Source: an uncultured Spartobacteria bacterium (GTDB taxonomy: Bacteria; Verrucomicrobiota; Verrucomicrobiia; Chthoniobacterales; Chthoniobacteraceae). From it: a stretch of 58,680 nt of DNA. A program made the translations under genes and the position numbers. Positions 1 through 5,833 of the stretch are shown piece by piece; the stretch's first letter is position 1, and every line of letters begins with the position of its first letter. The notes beneath the pieces were generated by a model. That model saw only the letters and a program-made list of their open reading frames with translations, ran no database searches and was not told the DNA's origin. Location of the stretch: positions 1 through 58,680 of the forward strand of contig CAIRYQ010000026.1 in assembly GCA_903882875.1 (NCBI GenBank), written 5' to 3'.

Positions 1-129
1 AAGATCGAACGCACCTTTGCCTGGCTGGGCAACTACCGCCGCCTGGTCGTCCGTTACGAAAATCACCTCCTGATGTATCAAGCCTTCTTCCATGTCGCTT
101 GCTCGCTCATCACCCTTCGATACTTATGA
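1..129 (+). mobile_element. IS5-family transposase, C-terminal fragment
   Basis: The first 42 codons are open and end with TGA at 127-129. The residues KIERTFAWLGNYRRLVVRYE followed by a short hydrophobic tail ending LITLRYL are the typical C-terminus of IS5/IS1031-type DDE transposases, where the Glu of this segment is the last catalytic acid. The N-terminal four fifths lie outside the window. The inner end of the element must fall shortly after 129, because attC-like sequence begins by about 164. I could not identify the terminal inverted repeat, which needs the other end. Confidence 0.8.
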
Positions 130-163
130 AACCACTTCTAAGAAGGAAGGCCAGCGAACGCGG

Positions 164-190
164 CGGAGCCGTTCGATGCAGCGCTTAGGC
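164..190 (-). repeat. attC-like site, cut by the IS element
   Basis: Read on the minus strand the site starts GCCTAAG 7 nt after the stop codon of the 198-503 gene and continues through GCTGCATCGAACGGC. The first 27 bases match the site at 3160 at 25 positions, in the opposite orientation. It carries an imperfect palindrome (CGAACG...CGTTCG, reaching to about 155). A GCCTAAC-like box just after a cassette gene and a palindromic body are attC features. The 3' half, with the GTTRRRY box, is missing and was probably removed by the IS. Called by eye, not by a covariance model. Confidence 0.4.
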
Positions 191-197
191 ATTGGCG

Positions 198-503
198 TCA
201 CGATATGTGGAAGCTGGCGAGATATAAAACGAACCAGGTCAAAGTCACGAGAACTAGCCCGATAAGCGAGCGGTAGTCGCGGCGCTGCCGGATGTCCTGA
301 AAAGCCTTGGCTAACCAGTAACAGTTAAAAAAGAAGCACAACGCCAAGGCAGGCATGGCAGCAACGAAGAAGTTGAGGCCATCTCCGAAATCCGCAAAAT
401 CCCTCTCCTCCATCTTCTGTTGCCTGACGATGCCGACATAAACAGCAAGAACGAAAAGCATGACGACGCAGTTGGCCGCTGCTGCGATAATGGGCAAAGA
501 CAT
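198..503 (-). CDS. small three-helix membrane protein, unknown function
   Basis: A 101-residue protein with three predicted membrane segments (about residues 3-23, 47-68 and 82-98) and charged loops between them (KMEERDFADF, QDIRQRRDYR). I recognise no family. I place the start at the ATG at 503, which has GGAAC about 9 nt upstream. A GTG at 533 would add ten polar residues but has no ribosome site. The gene sits between a GTTAGGC box (551-557, minus strand) and the attC-like repeat at 164-190, which is the layout of an integron gene cassette read right to left. Such cassettes usually carry orphan genes like this one. Confidence 0.6.
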   Translation of the reverse strand: MSLPIIAAAANCVVMLFVLAVYVGIVRQQKMEERDFADFGDGLNFFVAAMPALALCFFFNCYWLAKAFQDIRQRRDYRSLIGLVLVTLTWFVLYLASFHIS

Positions 504-550
504 TTTAACGCGTTCCGTTTGGCTTTCTTTCACTGGATGCGGGTGGAAAC

Positions 551-557
551 GCCTAAC
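551..557 (-). other. GTTAGGC box (attC R'-like), start of a putative cassette
   Basis: On the minus strand GTTAGGC lies about 48 nt before the ATG of the small membrane protein. It fits the integron crossover consensus GTTRRRY exactly and is the complement of the GCCTAAC-type box expected at the end of the cassette. The sequence upstream of it shows no attC fold, so the preceding site is absent or degraded. Confidence 0.3.
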
Positions 558-879
558 AATGACTGGGCGAAGGCAGGTTTAGTTTTGAAAAGCGAAACGA
601 GTGCCGAGGGAGATGGGTTCGGGGTGAACGGAAACCATGTGCGGGAGGCTTTCTGGAAAAGGCGCTGCGGGCAAGACCGATTGTTCCGGGGCTGATGCAT
701 CACAGTCCCAGCGATGGCGGGCGCTCCACCCGGGAGCTGCCCCCGGATGCCCTGGGGCGAACCGGAACCGGGCGGTGCCGGACGCGCCGCGCGGGGGCGC
801 ACGGCATGGCGGAAGGGGGGCGGCGGGGCGGGCGGACATCCGGCGGCGGAAACTTTTTTCAAAAAATTTCGCCCAAACG
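558..879. other. gene-free, very GC-rich stretch
   Basis: Several frames stay open because of the high GC, but they are rich in Arg, Pro, Gly and Ala with no recognisable domain, and none has a convincing ribosome site. The only contrast is an AT patch (TTTTTTCAAAAAATTT, about 854-869) just before the promoter-like site at 880. I see no gene here. Confidence 0.5.
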
Positions 880-931
880 TGTAACAAACGGCCTGCGAGA
901 AGTGTATCCGAATATAGGAGATCTCTTCATG
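880..931 (+). promoter_or_regulatory. promoter-like pair with strong RBS and ATG, no intact gene behind it
   Basis: TGTAAC at 880-885 and GTATCC at 903-908 are separated by 17 bp, an arrangement typical of extracytoplasmic-function sigma promoters (AAC-containing -35). AGGAG follows at 916-920 and an ATG at 929, 8 nt later. The frame starting at 929 reads a few plausible residues (MFPSLSYFLAVRVGHAAQG) and then becomes Arg-rich and runs into the tandem array, so it does not look like a protein. It may be the surviving head of a lost gene, possibly a self-regulated ECF sigma factor. That last step is inference. Confidence 0.3.
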
Positions 932-1029
932 TTCCCATCGCTTTCCTACTTTCTTGCAGTCCGCGTCGGCCACGCCGCGCAGGGTTCCCGCCCCGGCCTC
1001 GGAAGGGAGCGGACGGGCGGGCGGCGCGC

Positions 1030-1141
1030 AGTGTCCGGTTTTGAATTTGGAAGCCATGAAGCCATGAAAAGCAGGCTTTTCCCTCTGGTCCCGCGGGCTT
1101 TGCTTCCTTTCCTGGCTTCTTGGCTTCCAAATTGGGACACT
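1030..1141. repeat. large inverted repeat with 8-bp tandem units in its arms
   Basis: AGTGTCC at 1030-1036 pairs with GGGACACT at 1134-1141. The 20 bases at 1044-1063 pair with 1114-1133 with one mismatch. Inside the arms the octamer GAAGCCAT occurs twice in a row (1050-1065), followed by a variant. The other arm has the same 8-bp rhythm (GGCTTCTT, GGCTTCC). A second small hairpin, AAAAGC-AG-GCTTTT, sits at 1067-1080. Transcribed, the whole would fold into a long hairpin. No coding potential is apparent. Confidence 0.7.
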
Positions 1142-1161
1142 GCCGCCCGGCGGGTGCGGAA

Positions 1162-1484
1162 GGGCGCTCGGACGTGGCAAACGAGTACTCGGACGCGGCA
1201 AATGAGTACTCGGATACGGCAAATGAGTACTCGGATACGGCAAATGAGTACTCGGATACGGCAAATGAGTACTCGGTCGCGGCAAACGAGTACTCGGATG
1301 CGGCAGACGAGTACTCGGACGCGGCAAACGAGTACTCGGATGCGGCAGACGAGTACTCGGACATGGCAGACGAGTACTCGGACGCGGCAAACGAGTACTC
1401 GGACGCGGCAAACGAGTACTCGGACGCGGCAGACGAGTACTCGGACACGGCAGACGAGTACTCGGATACCGCAGACGAGTACTC
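1162..1484. repeat. 21-bp tandem array, 15 units
   Basis: The octamer GAGTACTC, a perfect palindrome, starts at 1183 and recurs every 21 bp up to 1477, 15 times without a phase slip. It is preceded by one degenerate unit. The rest of the unit is CGGAYRCGGCARAY with point changes at a few positions only (for example GAC/GAT, AAC/GAC). Because 21 is a multiple of 3 and there are no stops, five or more frames stay open through it and read heptapeptides such as DAANEYS or RQTSTRT. I regard these as by-products, since the DNA palindrome is more constant than any one peptide. Confidence 0.9.
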
Positions 1485-1653
1485 GTTTTCTGACCTTTCC
1501 CGCCATTTTACCGCAAAAACGGCCCATTTCAGCCCACAAACAACCAACAACAACACAACACCCATGGCAAAATCGCTATTCTGGAGCTCCCCAAGTTTCG
1601 TTTGGAACAAAAAGGGCGTGGTCTGGAATGGCATGGAGCCAGACCAGAAAACC

Positions 1654-2310
1654 ATGAAAAAGACCAAAGCCATCATCAACTTCACCATCTACGGTGACGC
1701 CGAACTTGCGCCCACCGCGCAGACCATCCACGACAAGATGATCACGAATGTGGCCACTTTCGTCGTGGCACCGCTCACCCTGGCAGTGCTCCAGGCGCTG
1801 CTCGCGGCCCTCCAGACGCTGATCAACACCTACGCGCAGGCGCTCGCGAAAAAGGCCAGCCGCGCCTCGGACGACATCCTCGCCTTCAACGTCGCCCGGC
1901 ACGACCTCGAAGGCGCGCTGTCCGACCTCGGCGGCACCGTGAACCACGTCGCGCAGGGCGACCCCGTCATCGTGGGCCTGAGCGGCTTCCCCTCCTACGG
2001 CGGGGCCAGTGCGCTGCCCAATGCGACCCGGCAGGCGCCGGACAACCTCCGTCTCGCCCACGGCGACCTGAGCACCACCGTGAAGGCCCATTACCACCCC
2101 GACGGCCAGCACACGATGAACGAGGTGCAGACCACCACCGGCGACCCGAACAACGAGGCCGGCTGGGTGACTGCCGGGTTCTTCGGCGGCGGGAAGGCGC
2201 TGCTCACGGGCCTCACCGTGGGCACGACCCTCTGGGTCCGGGTCCGCACCCGCCTGAGCAACAATACCTTCAGCCCGTGGAGCGACCCGGCGAAAATCAC
2301 CGTGATATGA
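1654..2310 (+). CDS. fibronectin type III-like protein behind a helical N-terminus
   Basis: A 218-residue protein. Residues 1-115 are mostly helical and Ala/Leu-rich. The C-terminal 100 residues (from about PVIVGLSGFPSYGG) look like one fibronectin type III fold: alternating strands, then a GLTVGTTLWVRVRTRLSN segment and a closing FSPWSDPAKITVI, which is the usual final strand pattern. There is no signal peptide. The frame is open far upstream through the tandem array; I start at the ATG at 1654 (MKKTKAIINFTIYG), where normal protein composition begins. The stop overlaps the ATG of the next gene (ATGA), so the two are probably translated together. The exact role is unknown. Confidence 0.6.
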   Translation: MKKTKAIINFTIYGDAELAPTAQTIHDKMITNVATFVVAPLTLAVLQALLAALQTLINTYAQALAKKASRASDDILAFNVARHDLEGALSDLGGTVNHVAQGDPVIVGLSGFPSYGGASALPNATRQAPDNLRLAHGDLSTTVKAHYHPDGQHTMNEVQTTTGDPNNEAGWVTAGFFGGGKALLTGLTVGTTLWVRVRTRLSNNTFSPWSDPAKITVI

Positions 2311-2510
2311 GCGACCCGGCAGACCGGCCCTCTCCGACGACGCCCGAACCAGCGGAGGATGCGCCCCACGGCGAATCCAAATCCGGCGCGTGGCTAATCT
2401 GGACGATCCTCGCCATCATTCTGGCGCTCGAGATCGCCGGAGCCCTGTGGTTCCACCGCCACTACCGCCAGCCGCCCACCCCGCCGGCGACACCGGCAGG
2501 CAAGCGGTGA
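2307..2510 (+). CDS. small single-span membrane protein
   Basis: A 67-residue protein: an acidic, Pro-rich head of about 30 residues, one membrane helix (AWLIWTILAIILALEIAGAL) and a short basic, Pro-rich tail (HRHYRQPPTPPATPAGKR). It starts at the ATG that overlaps the TGA of the FN3-like gene by the four bases ATGA, which favours this start over the longer in-frame extension at 2277. No family recognised. By position it may anchor or accompany the FN3-like protein; this is inference. Confidence 0.6.
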   Translation: MSDPADRPSPTTPEPAEDAPHGESKSGAWLIWTILAIILALEIAGALWFHRHYRQPPTPPATPAGKR

Positions 2511-2603
2511 CCATTCCGAACGCGCCGGGCAGGGATGCGGATTGACCCCCCACCCCGCCCGGCGCAGCTTTTCGGGGATGACTATGGCTTTCGTGTGGTT
2601 CAT

Positions 2604-2610
2604 GTTGGGC
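2604..2610 (+). other. GTTGGGC box (attC R'-like) before the DUF2251 gene
   Basis: GTTGGGC matches GTTRRRY and lies 47 bp before the ATG of the DUF2251 gene, the position of a cassette start. No matching GCCCAAC box or palindrome is visible just upstream, so a complete attC is not present here. A seven-base match alone is weak evidence; the value is in the same arrangement repeating at 551, 3208 and 4240. Confidence 0.25.
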
Positions 2611-2657
2611 GCTGCCACGTCTCTCCCGTGAACAACAAACTTCCTGCATTCCTACTT

Positions 2658-3146
2658 ATGGGCATCTTCTCGTTTCTCTTTCGCAGCAGCGCCGAGGAAC
2701 CAAAGGACAAGCAGTCGCCCACCGCAGCGCCCGCCACCCCGAAACTCAAAGGCAGCATTGGCGCAGAACGCACTCTCAAGGTCGGTGCCAAGGATGTCCT
2801 CGACTCCAAGTCACCGAAGAACGATTTCGCCGTTGTGTTCGAGGACGACGGCGACACCGGCTATCTCTACGCACTCGACACCACCCGCAAGGACCAACCA
2901 ATCCTCGATGCTGTGAGTATCTACGACGTGAAGAACGTCACCGACCGAGACAAGCCTTCCAAGTTCGTCATCGTCTGGTCGTCGGACGGCTTGAAGGCCG
3001 CTCTATTGATCAACGACTACCCTCATGCAGTGTTCGATTTTGTAGGCAAGCGTGGTCACTGCCGCCGTAACTTCCCAGAACCCATCAAGAACTGGACGAA
3101 ACACTCACACGAATGGAGCGACTCTGCGCTCGACCTTTTCAAGTGA
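2658..3146 (+). CDS. DUF2251 family protein
   Basis: A 162-residue protein whose second half carries the pattern I associate with DUF2251: FAVVFEDDGDTGYLYALD, then an LDAVSIYDV segment, a W-x-x-DG strand, LLINDYPHAVFDF, KRGHCRRNFP and a closing W-x-x-HxW. These proteins are small, cytosolic and of unknown function, and are often found as single mobile genes. The start is placed at MGIFSF because the upstream codons of the longer frame fall in the GTTGGGC box region. The first 45 residues are Lys/Pro/Ala-rich and poorly conserved in kind. The attC-like site follows 13 nt after the stop. Confidence 0.65.
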   Translation: MGIFSFLFRSSAEEPKDKQSPTAAPATPKLKGSIGAERTLKVGAKDVLDSKSPKNDFAVVFEDDGDTGYLYALDTTRKDQPILDAVSIYDVKNVTDRDKPSKFVIVWSSDGLKAALLINDYPHAVFDFVGKRGHCRRNFPEPIKNWTKHSHEWSDSALDLFK

Positions 3147-3159
3147 ACGCAATCGCAAG

Positions 3160-3213
3160 GCCTAAGTGCTGCATCGAACGGCCCCGGCCGGCGCTGAGCT
3201 TGGGGTCGTAGGC
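3160..3213 (+). repeat. attC-like site after the DUF2251 gene
   Basis: The site opens with GCCTAAG, shares the core GCTGCATCGAACGGC with the copy at 164-190, contains the near-palindrome GGCCCCGGCCGGC, and closes with GTAGGC at 3208-3213, 39 bp before the next ATG. Its 54-bp length is close to that of short attC sites. Against it, the last box lacks one T of the canonical GTTAGGC, which is the crossover triplet. It may be a decayed site. Confidence 0.4.
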
Positions 3214-3251
3214 GTCATTCTCACATCTCACTGCCAACAAACACTTCTACA

Positions 3252-3728
3252 ATGAAACTCCACATCGTTATTTGTGCGCTGCTTCTCAATGGAGCCCTCC
3301 AGCTATCCCGTGCCGAAGAAGCCCCGCCGGCTGTCGAGTTGCAGGCGCGAGACAAGCAAGTGCCCCTTTCAGCGGACGCTCAACAGAAACTACGTCAGCA
3401 AGCCCTCATGCTGGTGCAGACATCCAATTTTCATTCCAGCCCTGACGATGAGCACCATATTTTCACCCTCCCCCAGATTCAACGGGAGTATCGAAAGACC
3501 GTAGCGGGCAAATTTCTCCTGGTTTCCTTTGCGAGGCCGCAGAAGATACGCACCACGGGAGGTGAGATTACCGTGAGGGAGATTATTGTGGGATTGAACC
3601 GTGATGATTACGCGAGCAGCCTATTTACCATAGACGCATCAGGAACCGTAGTCGGCCATGCGAAGTATGACGGAGGGTCTTGCATTGAGATACTGAAGAC
3701 CATCAAGCAATTTGACCACGACATCTAG
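3252..3728 (+). CDS. secreted protein of unknown function
   Basis: A 158-residue protein with a Sec signal peptide (MKLHIVICALLLNGALQLSRA, cleaved about residue 21). The mature part has a mixed alpha/beta look: a helix (PLSADAQQKLRQQALMLVQT), then strands ending in FLLVSFARPQKI, EIIVGLN and SLFTIDASGTVVGHAKYDG. The final segment resembles proteins that read out a value against a substrate, but I recognise no family. It lies between the attC-like site at 3160 and a GCCTAAC box at 3807, so it may be the cargo of a cassette. Confidence 0.6.
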   Translation: MKLHIVICALLLNGALQLSRAEEAPPAVELQARDKQVPLSADAQQKLRQQALMLVQTSNFHSSPDDEHHIFTLPQIQREYRKTVAGKFLLVSFARPQKIRTTGGEITVREIIVGLNRDDYASSLFTIDASGTVVGHAKYDGGSCIEILKTIKQFDHDI

Positions 3729-4007
3729 CCAGTTTCGACCCTGGCGATCCACAGAAAGCGATTGCTCGTTTCCGAGGCCGTCTCAACAGAGTAACACGAT
3801 GATGCCGCCTAACCGGCACGATGCAGCACCCACCGCCCGTCGCGGAGGCGATCTCCACCAGCAAAAGCTCGCCGCCCCGCGCGCCAGCGTCGGCAAGCTC
3901 CAGGTCGCCCTCACCGATCAAAGCAGCGCCTTCCTCCGAGTCGCCGAGCAAGCCCTCGGCCTGCAAGTCGGCGACACCAAGCTCCGCGCCGTGCAGCACT
4001 CCGTCGC
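3729..4007. other. gene-free stretch with further attC-like boxes
   Basis: GCCTAAC at 3807-3813 is followed by GATGCAGCACC (3819-3829), the complement of the GTGCTGCATC core of the 3160 site. At 3990-4022 the complement of the same core (GTGCAGCACTCCG) is followed by a short hairpin GTCGCCTAAG-A-CTTAGCGAC. These look like pieces of the same repeat family, rearranged. The open frames here are low-complexity and I do not call a gene. Confidence 0.3.
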
Positions 4008-4229
4008 CTAAGACTTAGCGACCTTCTTCAGAGAGGAGCGAGCCGCCATGCCGCCAAGCAATGCGCCCAGCAAATAACCAATCCAGTTGTCCTTCCAGTA
4101 TTCCGCTTCAAAAACGGTAACCCGATGATCGGGAACTGGAGGTAGATGAGGCATGAGAAACCAGCCCGCTAAAACGAACACGACCACAAAGACAAATGTG
4201 AATGAGACGAATGCAGAAGCGTATTTCAT
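4008..4229 (-). CDS. small two-helix membrane protein
   Basis: A 73-residue protein with a signal-anchor helix at the N-terminus (ASAFVSFTFVFVVVFVLAGWFL), a short periplasmic loop containing VFEAEYWKDNW, and a second, Gly/Leu-rich helix (IGYLLGALLGGMA) followed by a basic tail (RSSLKKVAKS). No family recognised. GTTAAAC, which fits GTTRRRY, lies 10 bp before the ATG on the same strand, and relics of the attC-like repeat lie just after the stop, so the cassette layout recurs. The gene ends 3' of hisD on the same strand and could also be read from the hisD transcript. Confidence 0.55.
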   Translation of the reverse strand: MKYASAFVSFTFVFVVVFVLAGWFLMPHLPPVPDHRVTVFEAEYWKDNWIGYLLGALLGGMAARSSLKKVAKS

Positions 4230-4253
4230 CGGTGTAGTGGTTTAACTTGAGGC

Positions 4254-5522
4254 TTATTCAAAGCGTATCCTCGCACTCCGCCCGTGCGCATCGAGCCCCT
4301 CGATGCGGCTGAATTGCTCGATGGTCTCCACGCTTTTCGCCAGCGAGGCGCGGTCGAGGCGGACGATGCTCGTGCGGCGCTGGAACATGTCGGCCATGAG
4401 GCCGGGGAAGCTTTTTCCCGCGCCGCCCGTGGGCAGCGTGTGGCTCGGCCCGGCGACGAAATCGCCCGCGGCGACGGGCGACCAGCCGCCGAGGAAAATC
4501 GCGCCGCTCGTGCGGATGTCGCGCGCGATGGCGTCCTCGTTTTTCGCGACGATGGAGATGTGCTCGGGCGCGAAGTCGTTCGCGATGGCGATGCCGTCGG
4601 CGAGGGATTTCACGAGGACGAGCGCGGCGTTTTGCTCGAGGACTTCGGTGAGGTAGGCGCGGCGGCTGAGCGTGGCGGCCTGGGCGCGGATTTGCCTTTC
4701 CACGGCGATGAGGAGGCGCGCGCTGTCGGTGACGAAAAGGATGCTGCTGCCGTGGCCGTGCTCGGCCTGCGCGAGGAGATCGGCGGCGACCCACGCGGCG
4801 TTCGCGGTGGCGTCGGCGAGGACGAGGATTTCGCTCGGGCCGGGCAGGAGGTCGATCGAGCACAGGCCGAAGACCTGGCGCTTCGCCTCGACGACCCACG
4901 GGCTGCCAGGGCCGAAGATTTTCTGCACGGGCCGGATGGTCTGCGTGCCATACGCGAGCGCCGCGACCGCCTGCGCGCCGCCGACGCGGTAGATCTCGGT
5001 GGCTCCCGCGTGGCGAAGCGCGAAGAGCAGCGCGGGATTCACCGAGCCGTCCTTGCCGCACGGCGTGACGGCGACGATCTCCGGGCAGCCCGCGGCGGCG
5101 GCGAGCGTGACGGTCATCACCGCCGTGGAGACGAGCGGCGCGGTGCCGCCGGGCACATACACCCCGACGCGCTGGAACGGATCAAAGCGTTCGCCGACGC
5201 GCGCGCCCTGGGCGTTGCGGCCAGTCCACGATTTGCGAAGGCTCTTCTTGGCAAAGGCGAAGACGTTCTTGTGCGAAGTCGCGATGGCCTTGCGAGTCGC
5301 GGCGTCCACAGTCGCGCTCTGGGTCACAGCAAGGTACGGTGTCTTGAATTTCGGCCCGCCGAATTTCGCTGTGAGTTCGATCAGCGCAGCATCACCGCGC
5401 TTGCGCACAAACGCGATGATGTCCGCGACCGTCTTGCGCACATCGTCCGTCGGCTCCGAGTGCCGCTTCAGGGCATCGAGGGCTTTCAGGAATCCGGGCT
5501 GTGTATGGCGGAGAATCTTCAT
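4254..5522 (-). CDS. hisD: histidinol dehydrogenase
   Basis: The enzyme oxidises histidinol to histidine in two NAD-dependent steps, ending histidine synthesis in the cytosol. The 422-residue product has the family's length and signatures: VGVYVPGGTAPLVSTAVMT, the ID-LLPGPSE segment, the zinc ligands in LLAQAEHGHG, GDFVAGPSHTLPTGG and the C-terminal DAH, and the catalytic APEH. One deviation is GPGSPWV where most enzymes have GPGN-YV. The ATG at 5522 (MKILRHT) fits HisD; the frame stays open about 100 codons upstream but with unlikely sequence. No other his genes are nearby, so the pathway is scattered. Confidence 0.93.
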   Translation of the reverse strand: MKILRHTQPGFLKALDALKRHSEPTDDVRKTVADIIAFVRKRGDAALIELTAKFGGPKFKTPYLAVTQSATVDAATRKAIATSHKNVFAFAKKSLRKSWTGRNAQGARVGERFDPFQRVGVYVPGGTAPLVSTAVMTVTLAAAAGCPEIVAVTPCGKDGSVNPALLFALRHAGATEIYRVGGAQAVAALAYGTQTIRPVQKIFGPGSPWVVEAKRQVFGLCSIDLLPGPSEILVLADATANAAWVAADLLAQAEHGHGSSILFVTDSARLLIAVERQIRAQAATLSRRAYLTEVLEQNAALVLVKSLADGIAIANDFAPEHISIVAKNEDAIARDIRTSGAIFLGGWSPVAAGDFVAGPSHTLPTGGAGKSFPGLMADMFQRRTSIVRLDRASLAKSVETIEQFSRIEGLDAHGRSARIRFE

Positions 5523-5833
5523 GCGCCCGGTGCTTGTAGTCGCAGCGGCGCTGCGCAGGCAAGCGGCGGTCTGAGGAAATGCGTGAGAATGGAATGCCAC
5601 ATTTTTTGAAACTGGCGGATAATTGGGACACTCACTCGCCATCGATGCACGCGGTGGAATGGTCGTCTGACTGTCAGTGGACGAATGCAAAGCCAATCGA
5701 GGCGGAAAAAATCGTGCCTCTTTCCAGCTCCTGCTGGATGGATCTTCGGATTGTGATACGGAGTTTTTACGGAACATTGCCCCTATCAATTCCGCGCTCG
5801 AATGGCACTCCTCCACGACCAACGTCGCAACCC
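5523..5833. other. intergenic region between hisD and a divergent gene
   Basis: This gap of 311 bp separates hisD (leftward) from the propeller gene at 5834 (rightward) and so must hold both promoters. The middle (about 5596-5780) is less GC-rich than its surroundings. I could not single out a convincing promoter, operator or hairpin by eye. Confidence 0.4.

Noticed and set aside
1162-1484. CRISPR array
   Set aside because: Units are contiguous with no unique spacers and no cas genes nearby.
530-1657. Long open frames with Arg/Ser/Thr-Pro, Val-Cys-Arg or Tyr-Ser-Ala heptapeptides on both strands
   Set aside because: They arise because a 21-bp unit without stops is open in nearly all frames. 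The DNA palindrome is better kept than any peptide, and there is no plausible start or signal.
3712-4018. Plus-strand frames in the 3729-4007 gap
   Set aside because: Two overlapping frames are low-complexity (Ser/Pro/Ala) with no ribosome site; the visible repeat pieces explain the region better.
4284-5609. Open frame opposite hisD
   Set aside because: Arg/Ala/Asp-rich shadow of hisD caused by high GC; no family match. The same holds for the long frames opposite the haem-binding, M16, DUF1501 and kinase genes.
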